From contig NC_134097.1 in assembly GCF_000715075.1 (NCBI RefSeq), forward strand, positions 69,721,190 to 69,785,189: a stretch of 64,000 nt of DNA, read 5' to 3'. This DNA comes from Nicotiana tabacum. Lineage: Eukaryota > Streptophyta > Magnoliopsida > Solanales > Solanaceae. Below, one piece after another: positions 34,132 through 45,776 of this stretch. Both the position numbers and the translations under genes were made by a program. The notes under the pieces were generated by a model. It did not search any database, was not told where the DNA came from, and saw only the letters and a list, made by a program, of their open reading frames with translations. How positions within the stretch are numbered: position 1 is the stretch's first letter; each line of letters starts with the position of its first letter.

Positions 34132-34343
34132 CTGAAAGGAAAGATAAAAGGAAAAATAACAAAAATTAGAACAAAAGAAAAAATGGGAAAACAATGATGA
34201 TTTTTTTTATTTTTCTTTGGGAAGTTGGAAGACAACAATGTTTACAACTTAGGAATTCAAAACAACAATTGAAAGGAAGAAAACGTTCAAGTTATGTCCT
34301 GGAGATAACTTGCGACACAGGAAAGGTGGCAGGACAGGTCTAC
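34132..34343 (-). other. Ogre GT-AG intron (212 bp) between protease and RT
   Basis: On the minus strand a GT donor lies at 34343-34342 (CCGG then GTAGAC), and an AG acceptor at 34133-34132 after a strong pyrimidine tract (TTTATCTTTCCTTTCAG). The interval is AT/T-rich, as plant introns are. Removing it joins the protease frame to the RT frame without a shift, splitting a glycine codon after its second base. The stop that closes the protease frame (34342-34340) begins with the T of the donor GT. A spliced intron at this place is a known Ogre trait. Confidence 0.85.
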
Positions 34344-35887
34344 CCGGACTTCCGTCTAGTCGGGAATGGCGTGGCCTCCCAGTTTTGAAGTTTGGCGTTC
34401 GGCCCCACGTACAGCATCTCGGCAGTGCTTGTGCCTTCACCTGGTTGAACCATGTGAGTCTCGTAGAGCATTTCCCTCATTGCCCCACATATCTCCTCAA
34501 TTTCATCAGCCGTGAAGACCTCGTCGTCCTCTTCTTCGGTGTATCTTGGCCTGATGAAGGTTTCATACAAATCTGGCAATGGTCGAGGTAACTTCCAACC
34601 CTCATTTTTCCTTTTCTTTGCCCACTCTTCATCTGCTGGAGTAGGTTTGAAACCTAGTCCAAAAGGTTTCTTGGTGACTGGCAAGGTAATGGGTTCTGTT
34701 ATTCCCTGCAGGGTTCGTCCAAGCCCTTTCCCTGGCCTAAATCCGTGCCGGATCATCTCTTTGGCCACCATGACCGAGGCGTTAGACAAGAAAGGCTGGG
34801 GGCAAGGTATTCCCTCTTCATGCTGCTCTGCTAGTACAATCTCGAAAGCTTGATAGACCGTATGTTCGCTCCCTTCTCTTGGTTCAAGATATGGGATGGA
34901 TGGGTCCCGATAGATAGCATGCTCATCTTCCCCATGGACCACGATCTCTCGGTCTTCGTACTCAAACTTCACCATCTGGTGAAGAGTGGAAGGCACAGCT
35001 CCTGCCGCATGGATCCAAGGTCTGCCGAGGAGAAAATTGTAGGATGTATCCATGTCGAGCACCTGGAAGGTTACTCCAAACTCGACTGGTCCTATGGCCA
35101 ACAACAGGTCTATTTCCCCCATGGTGTCTCTCTTGATGCCGCCGAAAGCCCTTACGCAGACATTGTTGGGTCGGATTCTTCCGGTCCCAATTTCCATTCT
35201 TTGTAGCGTGGAGAGCGGGCAAATGTCAACACCTGAGCCCCCATCCAACATTACCCACTTGACATAGTAGTCCTCGCATTTAACTGTTAGATGCAAGGCC
35301 TTATTGTGTGCTGCTCCTTCTGGGGGTAAATCGTTCTTGCTGAAAGAGATTTGGTTAACGGCGAAGAATCTTTCTGTCATCCGCTCCAGTTGTTCAACTG
35401 AGGTTTCAACTGGCACGTATGCTTCATTTAAGGTCTTCAGCAAGATCTTTTGATGTTCGGCCGACCTTATCAAAAATGACATCATGGACACTTGCTCGGG
35501 GCACTTGCGCAGTTGATCTATCACTTCGTAATCCGGCATTTTCATTTGTTGGAAGAACACTTCCACTTCCTCAACGCTTACGGGCTTCTTTGGCGGGAAG
35601 CGCCTTTGTGTGGCGTTGTTCAGCTCTTGGGTATTTGAATACCTTCTAATGAAAGTGTTTTCTGGAAGTTCTCCCATGACCTCTTTACCTTTGTACATTA
35701 CCAAAGTCTTTTGATAATTCCACGGCACTGTGGACGGGTTGGTCATTGGCTTTTGTAGCACGCGTCCGATAACCACTGGCTCATTCAGCCGAGGTGGTTG
35801 AATCGTCCCCCGGGCCACATAGGACCTTTTTGGCACGTACATAGGTTTTGCTTTTCTGATCCCGAAGTTCTGCGTCTTCTCAGCTCA
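34344..35887 (-). pseudogene. Ogre aspartic protease with G-patch-like domain (exon 1 end)
   Basis: This open stretch of 500 codons starts at 35842, though the frame continues upstream through TGA 35885-35887. The protease region (about residues 190-300) has VKWVMLDGGSGVDICPLSTL, with D-G-G-S at the active site, and ends in a YNFLLGRPWIH block. After it (about residues 375-420) comes MIRHGFRPGKGLGRTLQGI, which fits the G-patch pattern (hydrophobic, G, x, GxGLG). A G-patch-type nucleic-acid-binding module after a retroviral-type protease is known elsewhere. The last codons run to the intron donor at 34343. Confidence 0.85.
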
Positions 35888-37871
35888 ACCTCGTGGTATG
35901 TAGAGAATCCCATCTTTTACCGGTACCACTTTCTTCTCTACCTTCTTTTCAGGCTCTTTCTTTATAGCTTTGGCCTCCTCCCCCTTTTCTGGTTTCTGGT
36001 CTGTCTCAGGCCTTTTCCCTGTGTCGACAATGGCGATTATAGCTTTCAGAGCCGGGTCGAATTCTTTGTCTTCGCAAATCATTCCGATCAGCGGCCCATT
36101 ATTGTGAGCAGGTAATGGATTGTTAGTTACATTCGGGATCTCCTCGTCCCTTAGCACTATTTTCCCTTGCTCTATCAAATTCTCGACCACTCTTTTCAAC
36201 GACCAGCAGTCATTTGTATCATGTCCCTCGGCCCCTGAATGATAGGCGCATCTGACTCCAACTTTGTAAGAAGGTGACGTCGGGTTTTGCCTTGTTTGAG
36301 GGATTTGGTTGCAAGAAACCCAACTGGACTAGCTTCGGGAACAAAGTAGAGTATGGTTCACCGATGGGCGTGAAAGTCCGCCTTCGAGGTGGCTCCTGAG
36401 GGCGGAAGTTATTCTGCGGGGGTTGCGGGTTATAGTGGTTGCGGTAAGGAGGCTGATTTCTGGGAGGTGGAGCTGGGCCTCGGTTGGCTTGTTGCGGCGG
36501 ATGGGCATAAGGCTGGGCATTCATGACCATATAGAGTTGATGAGCATATGCCAGATTTGAGTGGGGGTAGTAGTGTTGTGGGGTTCTTTCCGGAAAACGG
36601 GGCCTGGGATGACGATACTCCCTTGCTTCCGAGGCTGCCATGGTCGTTTCTTCCTTCTTCTTCCCTCTTGTCATTCCTCCGGACCCGCTTTGGACGGCTT
36701 GGGAGGTCGCCCTTATGGCTGCTTGACTCAGAATCCTACCTGTTTTCAGACCATTTTCCACCATCTCTCCAATCTTAATCGCTTCCGCGAATGGCTTTCC
36801 CATGGCTGACATCATGTTTTGGAAATAGTCAGGCTCTTGAGCCTGGAGAAAGGTAGTGACCATTTCCACTTCATCCATGGGAGGCTTCACCCTTGACGCC
36901 TGCTCACGCCACTTAATAGCATATTCTCTGAAGCTTTCTGAAGGTTTCTTCTTTAAATTCGACAGAGAATTTCGGTCTGGTGCAATGTCGATGTTATACT
37001 GGAATTGTTTCACAAAATCTCTGGCGAGATCATCCCATATATGCCATCGGGACATTTCCTGGTCCATATACCATTCCGAAGCTATCCCTACTAGACTTTC
37101 CCCAAAATATGCCATTAGCAATTCTTCTTTTCCGCCGGCTCCCCGCAATTGGTTGCAATATTTCTTAAGATGTGCAATGGGGTCACCGTGCCCATCGTAT
37201 TTCTCAAACTTTGGGGTCTTGAAACCTACTGGCAGGTGCACGTGAGGGAAGATGCATAGGTCGGCATAAGAGACACTCTTCTATCCGCTCAAACCTTGCA
37301 TATTCTTCAAGCTCTGTTCAAGGCTTCTCATTCTTTTGGCTATCTCATTTTGTTCCGCAATTCCGGGGGTCTGATCCTGCCCGGGTGCAAGCTCGCACTG
37401 AGGCGGTGGAGGATTAGCGCTAGTAGAGAACCTAGTTGGTTCCATTGAGAATGAGGGTGCTTGGAATGTAAAAGAAGATGAGTCAAAGCTTGGCTTGTAC
37501 GTAGCAGGTTGTGCCGTAATCGGGCAGGGTGGTGCAGTAAAGATGTTCATGCTTGCATCGGTGGCTGACATTCGGGGATGAGGCTCAGAAGGCGATCCAG
37601 CAGAGAAGGCTGAGGTGGCTGGGTACCCGAATGGAGTAGCAGGATAATTTATGGGGACATTAGAAGTCCCGCTTGATCTGGAGAATAACTCAGGGAATCC
37701 GGGGACGACACTTGGCGGCTCTTTCCCATTATTCCAGTCGTCCAGCATTTCCAACATGCGGAGCCGTAGGATTCTATTTTCATCCGCAGTTGCGGATTCC
37801 GGTGTGAGGACGGCCGAGATAGAACTTTCCTCGGAAACAGGGGTTGTTGACATCGGAACCTCTGAAGACAT
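35885..37871 (-). pseudogene. Ogre gag (stops and one frameshift)
   Basis: The start is at ATG 37869-37871 (MSSEVPMSTTP). The N-terminal 196 codons are Ser/Pro-rich and end in a coiled-coil-like RMRSLEQSLKNM. TAG at 37281-37283 interrupts, but the frame continues to KYDGHGDPIAHLKKYCNQL, YFGESLVGIASEWYMDQ and FVKQFQYN, the retrotransposon gag fold. A Pro/Asn/Arg-rich segment follows (to about 36320). Near 36270-36290 an extra T shifts the frame, and the zinc-binding C-H-H-C-like segment (CAYHSGAEGH...) continues in the next frame with residues from 36199. TGA at 35885-35887 then separates gag from the protease frame. Gag forms the particle. Confidence 0.88.
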
Positions 37872-38475
37872 TTACACACTTCCTTTTGACCTGGTGAAGT
37901 AAGTGTGAGTGCTGCTTCTGGTTCTAACAGCAGGTAGTTGAACACTTCTCCTTGACCTCGTGAAGTATGAGTGTGAGGCCAGACTTTCACCAAACCAACC
38001 GTCTTTCCCAAAAAACCCTGAATGTACTCAATGACAAACGCACGGTTAATTTGAAACAAAATAACAGATAGGCAACCTCACGTTGAGCATGATGCACCTA
38101 TACAGTTAAGTGAATTCTACATGTTTGCGACGAAAGCATGCGTCATTCCGGTGTTCCTTTTTTAGGCTTCCCTTTTCTTATCATTTTTTTTTGTTTTTCT
38201 TATATATATATATTTTTTATTTTTACGGTAAAAATGCGACCGGATCCGATGAGAATTGCCTACGTATCACAATGCCTACGTGAATCAGATCATTACGTAG
38301 TTCGAAACATATAAATGAGCGTAGAAAGCAGCACACTTTTTATTGTTGAAATGGTCTATTACAAGCTATATTTTGCAAAAGGAAAAACAAACTTTGAAAA
38401 TAAACCTAGACTCAAAACAGACTAAAATCACTCTTACGGAAAAACAGGTAGAAGATGCTAAGACATAGACTTGAT
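37872..38475 (-). other. Ogre spacer between ORF1 and gag, with hairpin module C
   Basis: About 600 bases with no reading frame on the sense strand. It contains T-rich runs on the plus strand (38175-38225) and the hairpin module at 38260-38300. This interval would need internal initiation or separate transcripts if gag is translated from the same RNA as ORF1. Confidence 0.7.
38260..38300. other. Hairpin module C (between ORF1 and gag)
   Basis: CTACGTA (38260-38266) pairs with TACGTAG (38294-38300), the longest stem of the four copies at 7 bp. The loop has GAATCAGATCA. The preceding bases CCGATGAGAATTG match CCGATGAGGGTTG before module D, and both are preceded by T-rich runs. Confidence 0.75.
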
Positions 38476-40533
38476 TTATGAGTACATTATGGTTTTGAGA
38501 ATTGGTGTCCGCGGGGCATTGTTCGGCCTCGCCGCGGTCCTAGGTGTGAGATCCCTCTCGAGTTGTTCCAACTCATGCATGGTCTGCTTGACATAACTCA
38601 TCACTGCCGAGAGGACGATAACGCTGGTCATGTTCTCACATCGTAGACATCGTCGGGTGATGGCATGGGCAATGGCCTTGATCCTATTTCTGGTTTGCTT
38701 CTTCTCTATAAGTAGGCATTTTATCTGATCGCTGCACATCTTGAATACCTGAGCATCCTGAATATGTTGATTCTTCAGTTGCCGTACTTCTAACTTCATT
38801 CGGGCCAACAAGTCGTACCAGTATCTGCTCTCAATTTGGAGATCCTTGGCCTGATTAGCTGCTTTGATTTCAAGTGTAGCCATCTCTCTTTTCATTTTAG
38901 CAACAGTTTTCTCGTGGTCGCCTTCCAATTGATTCAGGTATCGGTGATGCTTATCTGCTCTTGTATCCCACTGTGCCCTGAGCTCTGCTATGACATTTTC
39001 GGATTTCTCCAAACCATCTTGCCATTCCCTGATTTCACTTTTTAGCCTTTTTATCAGCTGCTCGTCTGATCGACGCCTTGGCTGTTTATCCGCATCCACC
39101 CTTATCTGTTTGATCTGGGCTCTGAGCATTTCGTTTTCCTGAATTAACTTGTTCCGCTCTCCCAGATTGGTAGCAACTTGCACATTGTGCTCATATTTCA
39201 AGCCTTCCACTTGTCGCTTCAACCTGCTGATTTCGGCGCAATAGCCTCTTTCCTTCGCTAACCAATCCCACTGCTTTTGCGATGATTCGGTGAAATTCCG
39301 GATGTGGGGTCTCTTAGCCGGCCTTTCATGCTCAAATTCCCTTCTATACCATGCAAGGTAACCTGGCGCCGTCTCTCCTTTGGCTCGATCCCGCACGCAA
39401 GTATCTGATTTCAAATATTGACACTCACTCCAGATCTGGCGAATCTTCGTTTCTGGGAATTGTCCGTTAGGACTTATCTCAACTGCTTGAGTGCTAAGAT
39501 CTTCTTCATGAGGTACTGTCTGGCATCTTCCGAACTGTCTCAAAACTCGGCAGGGTGCGTAAGGTTGAATGCTCTTAAGCCCCATCAGTAAGAAATGAGT
39601 TTTAGCTGCCGACATATATAGGATCTCATCAACAGGCAACCATCCTAGCGTCCATTGTATTTGGCTGGCAGTAAGAGCTTGAAAGAACGAGGTCCATGCC
39701 ATGACTCCTTTGGGCAAACTAATCTCTTTGGTTCTCGTGTAAAATTCTTCTATGCAAGTCTTTTCCGGGGAACCATGGCTCAAAATCTCGGAACGATGGC
39801 AGAGGTGCTCGGTCATCCACATTTGTAGGAGCAAGTTACAACCTTCGAAGAAATTTCCTCCAGCTTTACAGGCTGTAAGATCTCGAAAGATGTCAGATAC
39901 CAACATAGGCACGAGAGTACTGTCACTTTGCGTGAGTAAAGTGCTGACGACCCCGGATATCTTCAAATCAATGTTTCCGTCTTTCCTTGGAAATACCAGA
40001 AGGCCCAGGAACATCATTATGAAGGCTACCCGTCTGTGTTTGTCCCACTTCTGACGAATACATTTGCTGCACAGTTTGTTGATTGGATTATTGAATCATC
40101 CCTCATGACCGTACCTATCATATATGAAGCATGGAGTACAAAAACCGGCAGCCAGATCCGGGTCGTGGACCGTTCTGGGTATCTTCAGTGAATCTAGGAA
40201 CCGATGTACCGTGACAGCTCTTGGGGCGACCAAGTATTTTTGCCTCAACGGAAGTTCAGCATTTCCGATGTACCCAGCCATTTCTTCCAAAGTCGGGGTG
40301 AGTTCAAAATCAGAGAAATGGAAAACATTGTGCGCCGGGTCCCAGTAAGTGACTAAAGCTCTTATGATATCTCCCCGAGGCTGGATTTCCAACAAACCCA
40401 CGAGACCTTTCAGATATTTCTTAACCTCATTTTGTCCTTCAACACCTAGATCATTCCACCATAGCCGTAACTTGACAGGGATTTTGGTCATTATTGAAAA
40501 ATGTTCATTTTGCATCGTGCTCATCCTGCACAT
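38476..40533 (-). pseudogene. Ogre ORF1 (unknown function; one in-frame TGA)
   Basis: The ORF1 frame of 685 codons runs from ATG at 40531-40533 to 38476, interrupted by one TGA at 40096-40098. The first 145 codons contain LRLWWNDL, FHFSDFELTPTLEEM and APRAVTVHRFLDSL, which resemble plant DUF7745-type domains found next to Tat elements. The rest (from 40017 if restarted at ATG) has a WTLGWLPVDEIL block and then a long coiled coil (about residues 260-470, ERGYCAEISRLKRQVEGLKYE and onward), with Cys pairs in RRCLRCEN. The role of Ogre ORF1 is not known. A structural or nucleic-acid role is only a guess. Confidence 0.82.
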
Positions 40534-41885
40534 TTATTAAGGTGATTTTAACAAAAATGACTTGACTCAAAAATATTTTACAAAGGGGATCAAGTTTTGA
40601 ACACGGCCTTTAAACAATTCGGGGACGAAGATTTTAAGGCTGTGTGGGTCAACTGGACAAAAATGCTAAACAAGACCCAAAGGTGGCTGTTTATGCAAAG
40701 TCAGCCTTCCGGCGTCCCTTTTCGGGAACATTCGGCTATTTATGACAAAACAGCATCACCTGACTTATTTATGACTCTTTTAAAATTTGACACATTTTTT
40801 TTCTTTTTTTTTATTTATTTATTGATTTTGGCTATTTTAGCAAAAATGGGGTTGAACCCGATGAGGGTTGCCTACGTATCTCACATCCGGTGAGAATCAA
40901 ACCGGCATAGTTCTCGCAATCATGAATAGAGAAAATCAATTAAACCCAAAAAGCAAGAATATTTTTTTATTATTTTCTTTCGAAAAGAGATAAAGACTAA
41001 AAAAAAATTTTTTTAGGAAGTATTTAGACTATTAGTCTGAATTTATAAAAGAGATACTACGAGAGAAACAACATATTTTTTGAATGATGAATTTCCAAAA
41101 AAAAAAAAAAAAAATTTCTTTACTTTTAAATAAACACCCTTTTTTTTAAAAAAAAAGAAAAGAAAATTTTTTATATGTTTTTTTTAATAAATCAAACTTA
41201 AAGACAACTTTTGGTTTTATTCTGTTTTTTTTAGAAAAATTCCGGCGAGGTTTCGACACTACTTGGACATTGGTTTTATTTTTCCAAAATAAGTAATTAT
41301 CTCCCTACGCTGCTATTTTTCTTTTTTTTTTTAGAAACCGGTCAGCATGCGGAACCGAAGCAAATAAATGCGTAAAACAAATAAGATGCAGCAGGGTGGT
41401 CTTTTCATTTCAGGTTGCCTGTCCTAGACGGACCCAACCCCTGTGTTGAGCCCCCTAAGTCAAATGCAACATGATGCAAATAAACGTTCCTACTAGGGAT
41501 CCGACATGAAGTTTCGTTATACTAGGTTTATACCCTGGCTATTTGTTCTAGACTGTGTACCCGAGCGGACAACTCGAGTCAAGGAGGGGGCTACATACCG
41601 GGGACTCGCGAGATCGTCCGGCTTTGTAACTTGTCCGACCTCTTTCTTATTTCAGGTATTGACACTAACAGAATAGGGAGTCTCGACCAGCGAGCTTCTC
41701 CCCGGAGGTAAGAAGAGAAGGGTTTCGGCACAGTTTATATACAGTTCAGATAATATCAAAGCGGTAAAAGACAACATTTAGCACGTTATGCAAAACATGT
41801 AATAAAGATCAGATAATAAAGCCAAATATAACAATTATTCTAAGCTCGAATTCTTGAACCCTGAACTAGTGGTTCTGGGTCACAT
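40534..41885 (-). other. Ogre 5' leader, with hairpin module D
   Basis: The stretch between ORF1 and the primer site is about 1.35 kb of AT- and homopolymer-rich sequence (A and T runs near 40798-40830, 40985-41020, 41098-41175). No reading frame has a recognisable domain. The hairpin module at 40872-40920 is about 340 bp before the ORF1 start in sense order. Confidence 0.7.
40872..40920. other. Hairpin module D (before ORF1), partly decayed stem
   Basis: CTACGT (40872-40877) would pair with CATAG (40916-40920) with one C-A mismatch, so the stem is weakened relative to modules B and C. The loop has GAATCAAACC. The upstream context matches module C over about 45 bases. Confidence 0.6.
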
Positions 41886-41906
41886 CCCCAGCAGAGTCGC
41901 CAGAGC
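41886..41906 (-). other. Ogre primer binding site (tRNA-Arg type, inferred)
   Basis: Directly inside the 5' LTR the minus strand reads TCTGGCGACTCTGCTGGGGA. This word is characteristic of Ogre/Tat elements, where it is described as complementary to a tRNA-Arg 3' end. It differs from the tRNA-Met site of the other elements here. The tRNA assignment is from family knowledge, not checked. Confidence 0.75.
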
Positions 41907-44900
41907 TGTCACACCTCCTTTTTGCGCGCCCGCCCCGAAGGGTTAAATGCGCGAGGGAGTTTTTTCCAATTTAAGTGACAATATCCGAAATGGGATTATT
42001 AAATTCAGAGTCGCCACTTGGGAAAGGTTTGGCTTTTGGTGTCCCAAGTCACCGGTTTATCTTGAATCCCAAATCGAGGAAATTTTTGACTTTTCCAAAT
42101 GAAGTCTGCGAACTAGAAATTCTAAGTAAGGAATTCTGTTGACCCGAGGGAAGGTGTTAGGCACCCTCGAATCCCGTGGTTCTAGCACGGTCGCTTAAAT
42201 TGTTATAATGGCTAAATATCTGATTTAAATACATGTTGTGACTTATGTGCTTTTATTAAGTTCAAATCGCTTTTATTATTATAATTTATTTTTTATAGAA
42301 TTACAACGTCGTGAAAATGTATTTCGAACTACGTCGCAATCAATGCACCCGTAATTGTTAAACACATTTCGACTCCGTTGAGATTTGGATTCGGGTCGCA
42401 TCAATGCGCACCCAAGTTTAAGAGTGTAATTTAATTTGAACCGCGCCTAAAGAGTTTAACGCATTATTATTTTGGAGAAGGCCATGAAATTCACTAAACG
42501 GCCTATCCTGAATTCTAGATGTTTATTATGGTTAATCATTGAGGGCCCCGCAATTTGCATTTTTTATTTAGCGAGGCTCGTCTCATTATTTTAGAAGAGG
42601 AGATCCTAAAGTGTCTACATTTCTATTGTGTTTGTCTCTAATAAAATGAAATAAAGAGGATTACATGCTGATTACATGCTTGACCAGCTTCGGATCCTTA
42701 TTTGACTATCTGATTTTATGAGGCGTGAATTATTTTGTGCCTTATTTCGTGGATGAACCTGTTGTTAATTTGTCAGGGGAAATTAATATACGAGATCAAT
42801 ATAACTGCTGAAAGCTTATGATAAATGTTCTTCAGATCCGAGTTCGAAACTCTCTTATTTAAACCAAGTCAGTGGAATTAACGTATCGAAAACTATTGCT
42901 AATAAAGTTTGAACAGGATCAGGTGAACTACCTACAAAGATTCAATAAAATCTAACATCATATCTGGCAAGATTAAGGGCATTCTATTCTATACATACAG
43001 AATATTAGTTGAAAGGTTACCTAATTATCTGTGTGCCAAAACACTCATACATGCCTTATCAGACAATCCATTAAGCAAACGAAATCACAATTTAGGGTGA
43101 ACTAAGCTGTGATCAAGTACAAGGCTACCTAATGTGCTTCTTTTGTTGAATCAAAAACTAAACAAATTACATAAATCTAATAGTATTTATATAAAAAAAA
43201 ACTGTAATTGCAGCAAGCGAATGATTAAAACTCTTGCATATCTTTGATTTCATGGTTTCATTGTTACATCAGATGCAAGTCTTAGTATGTACCTGGATGT
43301 TGGATACAACAGAAGAAGCAAGGGGTCAGTAGAGCAATAGAAGCAATACCAAATAGCAGCAGTAACAGCAGGTACCAATAGAACAAAATCCCGGTGCAAG
43401 AGGCCACTAAAGCCAATGGAGAAATGGCAGAATGAAGCAAATTCCAAGTAGTACAGAATCAAATATCCAGGCAATCCAATTCCAGGAGAAACAAACAATA
43501 CAAATCCAAACAATAGACTTAGCCGATACTTGAAAGAAGACAGAACTGATTTGAACAGTTTGAACAAACTAGGAATCGAACAAACAACAAGAAGAAAGTA
43601 GTTTCTGATTTTTTGTGATATCCCTATCCTTATCTCCTTTCTTTTCAAAATCTAATGTCAATCTTCAGTTTTGAAATTATCCTTGAGTTATCAAAAAGAA
43701 ATCTTTTCCAGTTTTCTGTTTTTCAGAACTCAACTCTCAAAGATGTTTCCTCTCAGTTCTCTCCCAGTTCTCTCTGTCTGTCTGTGTGTATCTCCCCCCC
43801 AAAAAATCTCCTCTGGCACTGATGGAAGTTCCCCCTTTTATCCACCTAAAATCAAACCTTTTACAACCTGTTTAGATCCTCTAACACCCTTCCCATGTGC
43901 TCTCCTACTTTCAGATTCCACTTAACTAATTAAGTATAAACAAACCCCATGATATTCCCTGGCAGACTTACTTTGAGTAATGTTTATTATTTCTGAAACT
44001 AAAGTAGAGTATGGGCAGCAGAATGCAGTCTGACAGCATATGCTGTCAAACTATTTAATTCAAAAGCCCTTATGCAGGAACAACAGGCTGTGCACAAATG
44101 CACATGTTGTGCACAAGTGCACATGCCCTCCAATTTCAGAACTGTAACTAAACAAAACATTGATTTTACATTTTTGATTCAAATTAACAATTATAAGCAC
44201 TAAACTCAGTTCCTAATTGATTCAGGCAATGCTTAACAGAAGCAAATCGATTTGTTATTGTTCAGGAAGTTAAAACTAATTGACGACACATGTCGACTCG
44301 ACTATATTAATCATAACATGCACAATCGTAGCCAAAATCAGACATTTAACAGTATCACACAAGGGGTTCAGATTGCAATGTTAATACAGAATGGCCCTAG
44401 GAACTAAATGAACGAACCAATTCAAATTCATTTGATTGTACAGCTTACACATACGCATTATCAGTGAACAGAAAAGGGACTTAATCAAACACTTAGGTTC
44501 AGGCAAAGTGGACAGGACACAGTTGATAAAATTCAAAACACAAATTTCATAAAACATGAACAGCCCCTTAAACAACACATGGACTAAAAATAAAGAAAAA
44601 GGAAAACAAAAACTCACCTTAAATCCGAAAAATCAAAAGCCTTAGCTTGGATTCGAACAGACCTTTCTTAAGGCTGAACGGACTTTAATCGAAGTGTTTC
44701 TCCCATTAGACCTTAATCTCTTCGGCTTGAACAGATATGGAACAGGCACGGAGAAACCTAGGGTTCAAAAAAAATTAGATCTGGGATTCGTGTTTCCCTG
44801 GTTAGATTCAGACCAAACCAAACATGGTTTGGTCACGAGGGGGGTCTGGGGATTATATGGTGTGAAGTTGAGGTCGATTGGTGTAAGTCAGGTTCCGATT

Positions 44901-45776
44901 CGAATCTTCAAATGAAGATTCGAGACGGTGGGAGGGGATTTGAGCTAAGTGGTTAACAGATCCATGTTCAGGATGGCAAAGGGGTTCTATGGTGTTAAGG
45001 GTGGGGTCACCGGCGTCCATGCCGCCGGCTTTCATGGTGAAGAATACATGGGCGGCTAGGGTTTGGAGGGGAAAGGGATGAGGATGAAGGCTGGGGTCTT
45101 GGATAGGGGGGGCAGGGTATGATAGGGACCTTTTATATGGGATGGGTGGATTGATTTCAACCGTTGGATGAGGCGAGATGGATGGCTTGGATCTGCAGGC
45201 TTAAAAGAAACATCGTCGTTTGGCTTATCCAGACCGTTGGATCAGCTTGGTTTGAACGGTCGTGATGGATTAGTATTGAAACGACGTAGTCTTGGTGTTA
45301 AGCTACGTCGTTTTGTGGCTTGGGAGTGGGCTGTTCGGACTGGTGGCTTGGGTCGTTCATTTGGGCTTCAGGGTTTGAAATGGGAACGGCCCAAATTCAT
45401 TTAAAACAAACTTTTACCCCCCTTTTTTATTTCTAATTTCCTAAATACACAACCTAATTAAATAAAACCAAACACCATTAATTAACATATTTATTTCACG
45501 CATATAAAATGTTAAAAGTAGGTAAAATTAAACAAGGCAACAAATCGGGACAAAAAAATGCGTATTTTGTGATTTTTCATTTAACAATCGGATTACGGTT
45601 CACATTACGCATGACACATACATTTTCGTATTTTGTTTTAATAAAAATGGGCAAAAATCATAAAATAATTAATCAAGTGCCATGTAAAATCCAAATTTGT
45701 ACAGCAGGACCATTTGTTATTTTTTTTTAATTCTTTTGGAGCGATTGTTGCGTAAAACAAAAATCACGTGCTCACA
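41907..45776 (-). repeat. Ogre 5' LTR (copy B)
   Basis: It starts TGTCACACCTCC and ends GCTCACA, followed by GGGAT. Copy B lacks the 25-bp hairpin arm, one GTGCACAAATGCACAT unit and about 67 bp near 45226, all present in copy A. Differences of G-to-A and C-to-T type dominate the visible substitutions. Confidence 0.92.

Larger units (their letters stand above)
22671..45776 (-). mobile_element. Ogre-type (Tat lineage) Ty3/Gypsy retrotransposon, 23.1 kb, near full length
   Basis: This minus-strand element has LTRs of 3968 bp (22671-26638) and 3870 bp (41907-45776), TGTCACACC...GCTCACA ends and a perfect 5-bp target duplication GGGAT (22666-22670 and 45777-45781). Ogre hallmarks are the large size, an ORF1 upstream of gag, the primer-site type, a small intron between protease and RT, a second (archaeal-type) RNase H before integrase, and a long repeat-bearing 3' UTR. 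The LTRs differ by about one base per hundred by eye plus a few indels, so it is the youngest layer. Four in-frame stops and two frameshifts make this copy defective. Confidence 0.9.
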
